Of a stretch of 41,611 nucleotides of DNA, positions 30,732-39,167 are shown in pieces. This DNA comes from CAZMOK01 sp964567785 (GTDB lineage: Bacteria; Bacteroidota; Bacteroidia; Bacteroidales; JAGOPY01), in assembly GCA_964567785.1 (NCBI GenBank), contig CAZMOK010000023.1:1-41611 (forward strand), written 5' to 3'. The position numbers were made by a program, and so were the translations under genes. The first letter of the stretch is position 1, and the number at the start of each line of letters is the position of its first letter. A model generated the notes under the pieces. It worked only from the letters and a program-made list of their open reading frames with translations, did not search any database and was not told where the DNA came from.

Positions 30732-31820
30732 TTACCCTTTGTAGAATGGCAGCTTTATGATCTTCGCCTTGAGAAGCTTATTCCTGATGCGGATATAAAT
30801 TTCATTGTCGAATGCGGCGTGTTCTTTCTTTACATACCCCATACCAATAGGTTGCTTCAATGAAGGCGACATAGTCCCTGAGGTCACCTCCCCGATCACA
30901 TTACCCTCGGCATCACAAATTTCATAATGCTGCCTTGGGATCCCTTTATCAAGCATGATGAACCCTCTGAGCCTTTTCTTCACACCTTCCTGCTTCTGCT
31001 CTTCCAGGGCCGGGCGGTTCACAAAGTTGTTTCCTTCCACAAACTTGGTGATCCATCCAAGTCTAGCCTCAAGCGGGGAAGTCTCTTCGTTGATATCATT
31101 GCCATACAGACACAATCCCATTTCGAGCCTCAGGGTATCCCTTGCCGCCAGCCCGATGGGCTTTATACCAAACTCCTCCCCTGCCTCAAAAACAGCATTC
31201 CAGATAGGTTCACCACCTTCCTTATCAAAATATATTTCAAAACCTCCCGAACCGGTGTATCCTGTGTTTGAAAGGATTACATTCTTAATACCTGCCATCT
31301 CAACAACCTTGAAGGTGTAATAGGGTATCTCTTCAAGGTCTACATCAACCAGTTTGGCGATGACCTTTTCTGCCAGCGGCCCCTGCACGGCAAGCTGACC
31401 TGTATTTTCGGATGCATTTTCTATATCAGCACCGATAGTATTCTGTTTTTTTATCCATTCCCAGTCTTTATCGATATTGGCAGCATTGATCACCAGGAGA
31501 TATTCCTCTTCGCTGAAACGATAAATGAGAAGGTCATCAACGATACCTCCCTTATCATTTGGCATGCAGGTATACTGAACTTTACCGTCTGTCAGCTTTG
31601 CCACATCATTTGAAGTTATTTTCTGTGCCAGTTCAAAGGCTTTTGGGCCTCTGATCCAGACTTCACCCATATGGGAAACATCAAAAACCCCAACCTTTTT
31701 CCTTACAGTTTCATGTTCAACATTCACCCCTTCAAATTGGAGCGGCATGTAATAGCCTGCAAATTCTACCATTTTAGCACCTTTGGCTTCGTTGATCTTA
31801 CTAAAGGCAGTATACTTCAT
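30732..31820 (-). CDS. gcvT: Aminomethyltransferase (glycine cleavage system T protein)
   Basis: This 362-residue folate enzyme of the glycine cleavage complex releases ammonia from the aminomethyl-lipoyl H protein and forms methylenetetrahydrofolate. Features seen: FAGYYMPLQFEG near the N-terminus, GVFDVSHMGEVWIRGP, YTCMPNDKGGIVDDLLIYRF, GYTGSGGFEIYF and GLAARDTLRLEMGLCLYGNDI with the usual folate-binding acid residues. The C-terminal barrel has GEVTSGTMSPSLKQPIGMGYV. It lies 40 nt after nusB on the same strand. gcvH and gcvP are not in the window. No glycine riboswitch is seen before it. Confidence 0.96.
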   Translation of the reverse strand: MKYTAFSKINEAKGAKMVEFAGYYMPLQFEGVNVEHETVRKKVGVFDVSHMGEVWIRGPKAFELAQKITSNDVAKLTDGKVQYTCMPNDKGGIVDDLLIYRFSEEEYLLVINAANIDKDWEWIKKQNTIGADIENASENTGQLAVQGPLAEKVIAKLVDVDLEEIPYYTFKVVEMAGIKNVILSNTGYTGSGGFEIYFDKEGGEPIWNAVFEAGEEFGIKPIGLAARDTLRLEMGLCLYGNDINEETSPLEARLGWITKFVEGNNFVNRPALEEQKQEGVKKRLRGFIMLDKGIPRQHYEICDAEGNVIGEVTSGTMSPSLKQPIGMGYVKKEHAAFDNEIYIRIRNKLLKAKIIKLPFYKG

Positions 31821-31860
31821 AGTCTTTAAAAAAAGTTTAAATGATTAATATTCTTAGGGA

Positions 31861-32814
31861 TCAACTGTTTACCAATCCCCGCCCTGTCTTTACTATTTTA
31901 TTCTCGCCCTTCAGTTCCTGTATTAACTTATCGAGTATACCATTAATAAAAGCCCTGCTTTTATTTGAACTGAATATTTTGGACAGTTCGATGTACTCAT
32001 TAATACTGACTTTTACAGGTATATTAGTAAACTCCAGTATTTCGGCCAGCGCCATTTTAAGGATCAGCATATCCATAATGGCTATCCTTTCAAGCTCCCA
32101 GTTTGTAGCTTTCTGCTCAACCAGTTTCTCAAACTCTTCGCTGCGCAATATTGTTTTTCTGAAGAGCTTTATCATATAATCACGGTCCTCTCCCCTGTCT
32201 TTATAAACATCGGGAAGGGGCTCTTCATTGTCCATGTGTTTCTTGAAATAATTGATAGTTTTCAGCACCATCAATAGTGAAATATCAAAATCGGCATCCG
32301 ACCAGTGAATGTCGCGGTCTTCATATATGGCCCTCAAAAGGTCGTAATCGCTAAGGATCTCAATAACCAGATAGGAAAGTATTTCTTTATCAGGTTTATA
32401 TCCCGGTGCCGGGTTGTTGAGATATTCCCGGTATGCTTCGCTGCTCTTGAGATCGTTGTAAAGTTTCAGCAACAGGTTTACCTCATCGCGCCAGTTGGCA
32501 TTGAGTTTTTCTCTTCTCCTGAAAAGCTCTTCATTATCATCGAGTTGTTTTATGAGCAAATTATCGGCAAACCTTGTATTGGGGTTAAGGTCCTCCTCTG
32601 TCGGAAAGAACTTCTTTCTGGCGTCTTCCTGACGCTGCATGACAAAATTCTTAAGTTCGATGATAAGATCAAGCTGGAATATGTATAGGTCGTATAACCT
32701 GTTGATATGTTTGTGAAGAGATTTTTCACCGGAAGCTATGCTGTCATTTCCCGATTGGAAAAAGGCATACAAAGCTTGCAATGTTTTGATCCGGAGATGC
32801 CTTCTGCTTAGCAT
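31861..32814 (-). CDS. nusB: Transcription antitermination factor NusB
   Basis: This 317-residue protein is the long NusB form of Bacteroidota; the E. coli protein has 139 residues. It starts MLSRRHLRIKTLQALYAFFQS. The extra central part is helical and charged. The C-terminal NusB core is clear: ELERIAIMDMLILKMALAEILEFTNIPVKVSINEYIELSKIFSSNKSRAFINGILDKL. NusB with NusE binds boxA RNA in rRNA operons. The gene has its own -7 element and gcvT follows by 40 nt. Confidence 0.95.
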   Translation of the reverse strand: MLSRRHLRIKTLQALYAFFQSGNDSIASGEKSLHKHINRLYDLYIFQLDLIIELKNFVMQRQEDARKKFFPTEEDLNPNTRFADNLLIKQLDDNEELFRRREKLNANWRDEVNLLLKLYNDLKSSEAYREYLNNPAPGYKPDKEILSYLVIEILSDYDLLRAIYEDRDIHWSDADFDISLLMVLKTINYFKKHMDNEEPLPDVYKDRGEDRDYMIKLFRKTILRSEEFEKLVEQKATNWELERIAIMDMLILKMALAEILEFTNIPVKVSINEYIELSKIFSSNKSRAFINGILDKLIQELKGENKIVKTGRGLVNS

Positions 32815-32848
32815 TATGTTGTTAATGAACTCGATTCCACGACAGATG

Positions 32849-32856
32849 CAAATGTA
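32849..32856 (-). promoter_or_regulatory. -7 promoter element of nusB
   Basis: TACATTTG on the minus strand is an exact TAnnTTTG match, 34 nt before the nusB ATG at 32814. Confidence 0.6.
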
Positions 32857-33002
32857 AAATAATTATGGACTCCGGGTAAGAAAAACATCAATGTGGTTTC
32901 ATTTTTTCAAATCCCATGCAACCCGAGCCAAATTTTACTTGTCTGTTTAACAAATATTCAACTTCTACTATTGGCAAATTTAGGTACATAGATATTTATT
33001 TT

Positions 33003-33010
33003 TAAATTTG
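33003..33010 (+). promoter_or_regulatory. -7 promoter element of the PUR-alpha gene
   Basis: TAAATTTG is an exact TAnnTTTG match, 40 nt before the ATG at 33051. Confidence 0.6.
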
Positions 33011-33050
33011 CTTCTGTTGGTAAAGCAAGTTGGTTGAACTAAACAGGAAA

Positions 33051-33431
33051 ATGATGGCTGAGAACGAGAATCAGGAAAAAAGAAGAGAAGAGATCTATTC
33101 GAGAGCGATTAGGGCAGGAAAACGAACCTATTTCTTTGATGTAAAAGCCACCCGGTCGGGCGAGAATTATCTGACAATCACAGAAAGCAAGCGCCGTTTC
33201 AACAATGAGCAGGGCAAGTTCTATTATGAAAAGCACAAGCTCTTCTTATACAAGGAGGATTTTGACAAATTTGCCGATGGCTTTGAAGATGTTGTTAGCT
33301 ATATAAAAAGCGCCCAGCCACAGGATAGTGAAGAATCAAAACCCGGGGATATTACCGAAAAAAACAAAAACATCCATACGGATGTTGAGTTTGAGGATCT
33401 CGGGCCCACCGATTCCGAAAAAGAAGAATAA
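33051..33431 (+). CDS. PUR-alpha family nucleic-acid-binding protein (DUF3276)
   Basis: The 126-residue protein from ATG 33051 (ATG 33054 is equally possible; an upstream in-frame TTG at 33030 is unlikely). The PUR domain covers about residues 15-85: EEIYSRAIRAGKRTYFFDVKATRSGENYLTITESKRRF...YEKHKLFLYKEDFDKF. This is the short bacterial PUR-alpha form known from Bacteroidota and Borrelia, where it binds single-stranded DNA or RNA. The C-terminal 40 residues are acidic and disordered. It is monocistronic with its own -7 element. Confidence 0.9.
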   Translation: MMAENENQEKRREEIYSRAIRAGKRTYFFDVKATRSGENYLTITESKRRFNNEQGKFYYEKHKLFLYKEDFDKFADGFEDVVSYIKSAQPQDSEESKPGDITEKNKNIHTDVEFEDLGPTDSEKEE

Positions 33432-33466
33432 TCCTATTGGTTAATAAAGTCTTCTTTCCGGGGTTT

Positions 33467-33475
33467 TTATCCACA
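33467..33475 (+). promoter_or_regulatory. Single perfect DnaA box
   Basis: TTATCCACA matches the strict DnaA-box consensus. It lies in the gap between the PUR-alpha gene and parA, 91 nt before the parA ATG. No second copy was found close by, so it is not an origin on its own; a regulatory site is possible, and so is chance. Confidence 0.4.
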
Positions 33476-33528
33476 GTCCGGTTAATAACTCCTGATAAGT
33501 CGTGCCTGTTACTTAGCCGGTGATGTTG

Positions 33529-33536
33529 TATTTTTG
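33529..33536 (+). promoter_or_regulatory. -7 promoter element of parA
   Basis: TATTTTTG is an exact TAnnTTTG match, 30 nt before the ATG at 33567. An in-frame TTG at 33534 is part of this element and is not the start. Confidence 0.65.
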
Positions 33537-33566
33537 TTTAAAACCTCAATAAATACAAGGTATTCT

Positions 33567-34382
33567 ATGGGAAAAATAATGGCCCTGGCCAATCAGAAAG
33601 GTGGAGTGGGTAAAACAACAACAGCAATCAATCTCGCCGCAGGCCTTGCGGTTCTTGAACATAAAACTTTGCTGGTTGATGCAGATCCCCAGGCTAATGC
33701 AACTTCAGGTGTAGGTTTAGACCCGAAGAACGTAAAAACAGGTATCTACGAATGCATTATAGATGATCAGGAACCAAAAGACATAATAATTAACACTTCC
33801 ACTCCTAACCTTGATCTCCTTCCTTCACATATTGACCTTGTTGGTGCTGAGATTGAAATGATCAACCTGCCCGGAAGGGAAAAGATGATGAAAAAAGTAC
33901 TCGATAAGGTCAGGAACGATTACGATTTTATCATAATCGACTGTTCACCTTCGCTTGGCCTGATCACAGTTAATGCTCTCACAGCCGCTGATTCGGTGAT
34001 CATACCTGTTCAGTGTGAATATTTTGCCCTGGAAGGGCTTGGCAAGCTTCTGAATACGATCAAAATTGTACAGACCCGGCTTAATGAAAACCTGACCATT
34101 GAAGGCCTGCTGCTTACTATGTTCGATGTGCGGCTCAGGCTGTCAAAACAGGTGGTCGATGAAGTAAAGACCCATTTTCAAAACATGGTTTTCGATACCA
34201 TTATCAACAGGAATACCCGCCTGAGCGAAGCCCCCAGTTTCGGTGAAACGATCATTATGCACGATGCCTCAAGCACAGGGGCCATCAACTACCTGAACCT
34301 TGCAAGGGAGATCCTCCAGAAGAATGGAATGACACAGATCAGTGAATCCGACAAAAGAATAAACATAGTAAATGAAATCTAA
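33567..34382 (+). CDS. parA: Chromosome partitioning ATPase ParA (Soj)
   Basis: This 271-residue ParA-type ATPase moves ParB-bound origin regions along the nucleoid. The deviant Walker A motif is KGGVGKTT (11-18), with VDADPQANAT as the switch region and IIDCSPSLGLITVNAL as Walker B. VQCEYFALEG and NRNTRLSEAPSFGETI are typical of chromosomal Soj proteins. The start is the ATG at 33567, behind the promoter. Its last 11 nt overlap parB, so the two are coupled. No parS-like 16-bp palindrome was seen in the window. Confidence 0.96.
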   Translation: MGKIMALANQKGGVGKTTTAINLAAGLAVLEHKTLLVDADPQANATSGVGLDPKNVKTGIYECIIDDQEPKDIIINTSTPNLDLLPSHIDLVGAEIEMINLPGREKMMKKVLDKVRNDYDFIIIDCSPSLGLITVNALTAADSVIIPVQCEYFALEGLGKLLNTIKIVQTRLNENLTIEGLLLTMFDVRLRLSKQVVDEVKTHFQNMVFDTIINRNTRLSEAPSFGETIIMHDASSTGAINYLNLAREILQKNGMTQISESDKRINIVNEI

Positions 34383-35259
34383 GAAGAAGGCACTGGGAAG
34401 GGGACTCGAAGCTATACTGCAAAGTCCTGATACTGACATAACCTCTGAGGATATATCAGGCAACTATGTGGTTGGGGCAATAGCTGAACTTAAAATAGAC
34501 CAGATCGAAGCCAATCCTTTTCAGCCAAGGTCTGTATTCGATGAGGAAGAGCTTTCGGAACTGGCAGCCTCGATCAGGGAACAAGGGATTGTACAGCCTC
34601 TTACTGTCAGAAAGCTGGGGTTTGAAAAGTACCAGCTCATTGCAGGTGAAAGAAGGCTACGCGCCGCAAAACTGGCCGGAATGACTACAGTACCCTGCTT
34701 CATCAGGGTTGCCAACGATGAGCAGATGCTTGAAATGGCACTGATAGAGAACATTCACAGAAAAGACCTCAACTCGATCGAAATAGCTATCTCCTACCAG
34801 AGACTGATGGAAGAGTGCAAGCTTACCCAGGAAGAGCTGAGCGACAGGGTCGGGAAAAAAAGAGCAACTGTTTCCAATTACATCAGGCTTCTGAAGCTCC
34901 CGGCAGAGGTACAGCTCGCCATAAAGGATGAAAATCTATCTATGGGCCATGCCAGGGCTATCATCAATATCGAGGACAATGAACAACAGACCCGGCTGAT
35001 GGAAAGGATCATATCGAAGGGGCTTTCGGTAAGGCAAGTGGAAAAAGAGGTCTCGGAATTGCTGAAGAACAACAAATCGGAAACAAAAAAGAAAAAGGCA
35101 ACCCCCGAAAAGTTCCTCGAGGCAGGTTCCGTTCTGTCTAAACAGCTCGATGCTTCTGTAACCGTAAAAGCAAACAATAAAGGAAAAGGAAGCATCGTTA
35201 TCCCGTTTACCAGCGAAGATGAGTTTGATGAAGTCTTTTCGAGGCTGGTCAAAAAATAA
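34372..35259 (+). CDS. parB: Chromosome partitioning protein ParB (Spo0J)
   Basis: This 295-residue DNA-binding CTPase loads at parS and slides as a clamp. The N-terminal CTP-binding domain has IEANPFQPR, the box GERRLRA (92-98) and ENIHRKDLN (126-134). The central helix-turn-helix is LTQEELSDRVGKKRATVSNYIR (151-172). A lysine-rich linker (about 234-248) leads to the C-terminal dimerisation domain ending DEVFSRLVKK. It overlaps parA by 11 nt and is followed after 14 nt by the DUF5683 gene. Confidence 0.96.
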   Translation: MKSKKKALGRGLEAILQSPDTDITSEDISGNYVVGAIAELKIDQIEANPFQPRSVFDEEELSELAASIREQGIVQPLTVRKLGFEKYQLIAGERRLRAAKLAGMTTVPCFIRVANDEQMLEMALIENIHRKDLNSIEIAISYQRLMEECKLTQEELSDRVGKKRATVSNYIRLLKLPAEVQLAIKDENLSMGHARAIINIEDNEQQTRLMERIISKGLSVRQVEKEVSELLKNNKSETKKKKATPEKFLEAGSVLSKQLDASVTVKANNKGKGSIVIPFTSEDEFDEVFSRLVKK

Positions 35260-35273
35260 CCGGTACACCCAAA

Positions 35274-35903
35274 GTGAAGCTTGCTAATTCAAAACAAAGT
35301 ATACCACTCTATCGAAATATACTTCCCTCAGCAAGGATACTGGCCCTTCTGATACTTTTTCTTGGTTTATTCTACCAGGGCTTTTCCCAGGGAAATGAAC
35401 CGGAGGTCAAGCAGACAAAAGTCAAAACGGAGGAAGAGCATTCGGTAAGGAAGGCAACAATCTATTCTGCCGTACTACCCGGACTCGGTCAGGCATACAA
35501 CCGTAAATACTGGAAAATACCCATTGTTTATGTTGGCTTTGGGGTGCTCACTTATTTCATTGTCTCAAACACACAGGAATTCAATAAGTTCGAGGAAGCG
35601 TACGTGTATGTCGCTAACGATGAAACGTATCCGATCGACAACGAATATGTTGAAAGGTATACCCTGAATCAGCTTGAAACCGGGATGAACGACTTCAGGA
35701 GGTACCGGGATCTTTCCTACATAATTACTGCTATTTGGTATGGCCTTAACATACTGGACGCCAATGTAGATGCCCATTTCTATGATTTTGAGGTTTCGGA
35801 AGACCTGTCGATCAGGTGGGAACCTTATGTAAATTCACCCTCATACATGCCTTCTTCAGGCAGGCAGACAGAATCAGGAGTAAAAATTACCTTAAACTTT
35901 TAA
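35274..35903 (+). CDS. DUF5683 family protein
   Basis: The protein has 209 residues with a GTG start at 35274. An N-terminal hydrophobic segment (about 22-38, ARILALLILFLGLFYQGFSQ) is probably a signal peptide ending in FSQG. The DUF5683 core is KATIYSAVLPGLGQAYNRKYWKIPIVYVGFGVLTYFI, with a second membrane segment near LSYIITAIWYGLNILDANVDAHF. The family is Bacteroidota-specific and of unknown function. Its place between parB and dapB is conserved in the phylum as I recall it. 3 nt separate it from dapB. Confidence 0.88.
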   Translation: MKLANSKQSIPLYRNILPSARILALLILFLGLFYQGFSQGNEPEVKQTKVKTEEEHSVRKATIYSAVLPGLGQAYNRKYWKIPIVYVGFGVLTYFIVSNTQEFNKFEEAYVYVANDETYPIDNEYVERYTLNQLETGMNDFRRYRDLSYIITAIWYGLNILDANVDAHFYDFEVSEDLSIRWEPYVNSPSYMPSSGRQTESGVKITLNF

Positions 35904-35906
35904 GTT

Positions 35907-36617
35907 TTGAATATAATTATATCAGGCTACGGACGAATGGGTAAAATAATCGAAGAGATAGCCATTTTGCGAGGGCATAAGATCATAAAAGTGCTTGACA
36001 GTGATAAGGACTGGCAGAACCTTGGAAGCCCGGTTGAAGGGACCCTGATCGATTTCAGCTACCCGGAAACCGCATTCGAAAACATCACCAGGGCCTTCGA
36101 CATGGGTCTTCCCGTTGTCTGTGGCACAACCGGATGGCACACGAAGATCAATGAGATCAGGGAGACCTGCCTTTCAAAACAGCATTCGATAGTTGTGGCT
36201 TCTAATTTCAGTATAGGTGTTAACGTACTCTTTGCCATTAACAAGCAGCTTGCTTCCATAATGAATAATTTTCCGGAATACCGGCCGGAAATAACCGAAA
36301 AACATCACATACATAAAAAAGACAAACCCAGCGGAACGGCTCTTGCACTGGCAGGAGATCTCTTAAACCGAGTGGACCGGTTCAGCAAATGGTCTTTTGA
36401 AGCAGATGAAAGTAAAAAAGAGATCCGGATAAACTCCATCAGAGAAGGTGAAGTTACCGGCGAGCATTCGGTATTATATGCATCAGCATATGATAAGATC
36501 AACATAAACCACGAAGCATCTGACAGAAAAGCATTCGGACTGGGAGCTGTTGTGGCTGCAGAGTGGCTTGAAGGCAAAACAGGGTTCTATACCATGCAGG
36601 ATGTCCTGGCAATTTAA
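35907..36617 (+). CDS. dapB: 4-hydroxy-tetrahydrodipicolinate reductase
   Basis: DapB reduces 4-hydroxy-tetrahydrodipicolinate to tetrahydrodipicolinate in the lysine/diaminopimelate pathway. The 236-residue protein has the nucleotide motif GYGRMGK (7-13), CGTTGW (72-77), and the catalytic segment EKHHIHKKDKPSGTA (131-145) with the two histidines 133-134 and Lys140. The start is TTG at 35907; no ATG in frame precedes it and the N-terminus fits the family. It lies 3 nt after the DUF5683 stop, so the two are coupled. Confidence 0.95.
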   Translation: MNIIISGYGRMGKIIEEIAILRGHKIIKVLDSDKDWQNLGSPVEGTLIDFSYPETAFENITRAFDMGLPVVCGTTGWHTKINEIRETCLSKQHSIVVASNFSIGVNVLFAINKQLASIMNNFPEYRPEITEKHHIHKKDKPSGTALALAGDLLNRVDRFSKWSFEADESKKEIRINSIREGEVTGEHSVLYASAYDKININHEASDRKAFGLGAVVAAEWLEGKTGFYTMQDVLAI

Positions 36618-36703
36618 TACAGGGTTTTGTTTTAACAAAAATTAACATGACCTTTGCAAGCGTTTCAAGGTAAAAACGTTACTATTTCGACAAGTTATAC
36701 CAA

Positions 36704-38218
36704 ATGAATATATACCTTATCCTCACCATAGCCATTGCTATACTAATTTTAGCAGGATTGTGGAAGATCTTCGAAAAAGCAGGAAAACAAGGCTACCTGG
36801 CTATCATCCCTTTTGTTAATATCTATTACTGGCTTAAAATAACCGGCCGTCCGCTGTGGTGGTATATATTCTTCCTTATCCCGTTCATCAACGTCTTTAT
36901 GCTACTGGTTATGTTTGTTGAAACAGCTAAATGTTTCAATAAATTCAGTCTGTGGGAACACGCAGTGGCGGCAATCTTTCCTTTTGTGTACTTACCATAC
37001 CTGGGGTTTTCGGATGAAGAATATGTTGACCCTTCAAAGCGACCGGTCATAAAAAAGTCATGGATCAGGGAATGGGTTGATGCTATCATATTTGCGGTGG
37101 TCGCGGCTACCATTATCCGTACTTTCCTCATCGAGGCGTACACCATACCCACCCCTTCGATGGAAAAATCATTGCTGGTAGGTGACTTTCTCTTTGTCAG
37201 TAAAATGGCATACGGCCCCAGGGCGCCTATGACACCTCTGTCGTTCCCTTTTGTACATCATACCATGCCCCTTTCGAGCGACAGGAAATCTTACCTCGAA
37301 TGGATCAAACTTCCCTATTACAGATTCCCGGGTTTCGGCGGCGTCGACAGGCATGACGCCGTGGTATTCAATTATCCTGATGGCGACACCCTCTCTGTTA
37401 AATACCAGAGCAACAGGAGCTATCATGAAATGATCCGTAGCGAGGGGCGGCAGAATGTCTGGTCAAATCCACGCATATATGGCAAGATCATAGCCAGGCC
37501 GGTGGATAAACGGGAGAACTATATCAAACGATGTATAGGATTGCCCGGTGATACACTCGAAATATTAAACCAGAAAATCTATATTGATGGTAAACTGATG
37601 CCTACACCCGGTGAACTTCAGTATAATTACAACGTGGCCACCAATGGCTCCCTGCTGAATTTCAGGCAGATATCGAGAATGGGCGTTTCAAGGAGCGATA
37701 TCCACCCCATAGGCCAGGGAAAGTATGTAATGACCCTTACAAATAAAGCCGCCCAAGAACTCAAAAGTATACCAACGGTAATACAAGTTGAAAAGCGAAT
37801 TGATCCGGAAAATTACTGGGACCAGAACATTTTCCCCTATGATGAAAGGTACCGCTGGAACAGGGATAATTACGGACCGGTCTACCTCCCGGAAGCAGGC
37901 GCGACCATCCGGATCGATACTTCAAATATTTCATTGTACAGAAGGGCTATAGAAGCCTATGAACTTAATGACCTTGAGATAAGGAACGGGAAAATATTCA
38001 TCAACGGAGAAGAAACAAATGAATACACATTCAGAATGAATTACTACTGGATGATGGGCGATAACCGGCATAATTCTGCCGATTCGCGGTACTGGGGATT
38101 CGTTCCCGAGGACCATATTGTTGGCAAGGCTGTTTTCGTCTGGCTATCGCTTGATAATGAAGAACCCCTCTTTGGCGGAAAGATACGTTGGGATAAGATG
38201 TTGAGGGTTGTTGATTAA
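36704..38218 (+). CDS. lepB: Signal peptidase I with extra N-terminal membrane domain
   Basis: This 504-residue inner-membrane protease cleaves Sec signal peptides. Residues about 1-105 form an extra domain with three to four membrane segments (YLAIIPFVNIYYWLKITGRPLWWYIFFLIPFINVFMLL), resembling DUF5684. The S26 domain begins after the anchor near 125-145. The catalytic Ser152 is in PTPSMEKSL and the catalytic Lys275 in NYIKRCIGLPGDTLE. MMGDNRHNSADSRYWGFVP is the box E signature. A long insertion sits between the catalytic lysine and box E. The gap to dapB has a palindrome TTTTGTT/AACAAAA near 36625. It completes the parA-lepB block. Confidence 0.94.
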   Translation: MNIYLILTIAIAILILAGLWKIFEKAGKQGYLAIIPFVNIYYWLKITGRPLWWYIFFLIPFINVFMLLVMFVETAKCFNKFSLWEHAVAAIFPFVYLPYLGFSDEEYVDPSKRPVIKKSWIREWVDAIIFAVVAATIIRTFLIEAYTIPTPSMEKSLLVGDFLFVSKMAYGPRAPMTPLSFPFVHHTMPLSSDRKSYLEWIKLPYYRFPGFGGVDRHDAVVFNYPDGDTLSVKYQSNRSYHEMIRSEGRQNVWSNPRIYGKIIARPVDKRENYIKRCIGLPGDTLEILNQKIYIDGKLMPTPGELQYNYNVATNGSLLNFRQISRMGVSRSDIHPIGQGKYVMTLTNKAAQELKSIPTVIQVEKRIDPENYWDQNIFPYDERYRWNRDNYGPVYLPEAGATIRIDTSNISLYRRAIEAYELNDLEIRNGKIFINGEETNEYTFRMNYYWMMGDNRHNSADSRYWGFVPEDHIVGKAVFVWLSLDNEEPLFGGKIRWDKMLRVVD

Positions 38219-38472
38219 TTAATAGTGAATAATTAATAATGAATAATGAATAATTAATAACTGATAATTGATAATTGATAACTGATAATTGATAATTGAT
38301 AANNNNNNNNNNNNNNNNNNNNNNNNNNNNNNNNNNNNNNNNNNNNNNNNNNNNNNNNNNNNNNNNNNNNNNNNNNNNNNNNNNNNNNNNNNNNNNNNNN
38401 NNATAACTGATAATTGATAATTGATAACTGATAATTGATAATTGATAATTGATAATTAATAATTGAGAACTG
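38219..38472 (+). repeat. Tandem heptamers ATAATTG/ATAACTG with an assembly gap
   Basis: From 38257 the sequence is an unbroken chain of 7-bp units arranged as ATAACTG-ATAATTG-ATAATTG, a 21-bp higher-order unit. It enters 100 N at 38303, resumes at 38403 in the same order and decays at 38452-38472 (ATAATTA, AGAACTG). Less regular AT-rich copies precede it from 38219. Exactly 100 N is a placeholder, so the true length is unknown. The array ends 4 nt before a start codon. Confidence 0.9.
38303..38402. other. Scaffold gap of 100 N
   Basis: One hundred N, the usual size for an unmeasured gap, inside a tandem repeat. The assembler could not span the repeat. Confidence 0.99.
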
Positions 38473-38476
38473 ATTT

Positions 38477-39151
38477 ATGAAAAAAGTATTACTGGCAATT
38501 TTTGCCGTTTCGATCGCAACACTGACTTTTGCAGGTTTACCTAAAGAATTCAAAGGAACCATAACTTACAAGATCACTTATGAGGGTGATGAGGTCACCG
38601 AACAGATGTTATCATATCTGCCTAAAACGTTGAAGACCTATTTCAGGGATGAACTTACGCGTACCGATCTCATTATGGGAATGGGCAAAACCATCAAGAT
38701 CAAGGATGGAGAAGAAAAAAGTGTTGTATCCCTTTTCGATATGATGGGAAAGAAGGTGGGGTTTGCATCCGATTATGAAGAGATCAAAGAATCCATGAAA
38801 GACAAACCTGACTCCGAGATCGAAATAAGGAATGAGACAAAGGAAATACTTGGTTATGAGTGTAAGCGTGCTGTGATCAAAATAGAAGGTCCCGGTGGTG
38901 AAACAGTAAGAATGAATGCATGGTTCACCAAAGAACTCGGGGACAACAACAACTATTTCGATACACCCGAATTCAAGGATATCGAAGGCATCATGCTTCA
39001 GTACGAGGTACACGCACCTCAGTTCGATATGATCTTTAAGGCAGCCGATATCGACACCAAGAAAGTATCCAAAAAGGAGTTCGAGATCCCTGAAGGATAC
39101 GAAATGAAGTCGAAGGAGGAGGTTGAAGCAATGTTCGGCGGCGGAATGTAG
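38477..39151 (+). CDS. Secreted protein, DUF4412/GLPGLI-like
   Basis: This 224-residue protein has a clear signal peptide ending in TFAG (about 1-20). The mature part follows the pattern of Bacteroidota DUF4412-type proteins: FKGTITYKITYEGD at the start, a central hydrophilic part, EILGYECKRAVIKIEGPGGETVRMNAWFTKELGD, and the C-terminal FEIPEGYEMKSKEEVEAMFGG. The family call is moderate and the function unknown. The start lies 4 nt behind the heptamer array, with no promoter visible in known sequence, so expression depends on lepB readthrough or on sequence in the gap. It converges with the C25 peptidase gene with 16 nt between stops. Confidence 0.75.
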   Translation: MKKVLLAIFAVSIATLTFAGLPKEFKGTITYKITYEGDEVTEQMLSYLPKTLKTYFRDELTRTDLIMGMGKTIKIKDGEEKSVVSLFDMMGKKVGFASDYEEIKESMKDKPDSEIEIRNETKEILGYECKRAVIKIEGPGGETVRMNAWFTKELGDNNNYFDTPEFKDIEGIMLQYEVHAPQFDMIFKAADIDTKKVSKKEFEIPEGYEMKSKEEVEAMFGGGM

Positions 39152-39167
39152 CTCCCCCCTTTCCTTC

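Noticed and set aside
30591..30863. A 90-codon plus-strand frame over the structured element and the gcvT end
   Set aside because: Its second half is antisense to gcvT, its start lies before the -7 element, and its composition does not look like a protein. The RNA reading explains the inverted repeats better.
33432..33566. Origin of replication
   Set aside because: Only one DnaA box and no AT-rich unwinding repeat; one box is insufficient.
33432..34371. parS site next to parAB
   Set aside because: No 16-bp palindrome of the TGTTTCACGTGAAACA type was found; GTGAAAC occurs inside parA but without the other half.
38257..38472. CRISPR array
   Set aside because: The repeats are contiguous 7-bp units without spacers.
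38254..38562. Minus-strand open frame across the N gap
   Set aside because: It exists only because the heptamer repeat has a 21-bp unit without stops and because N codons read through.
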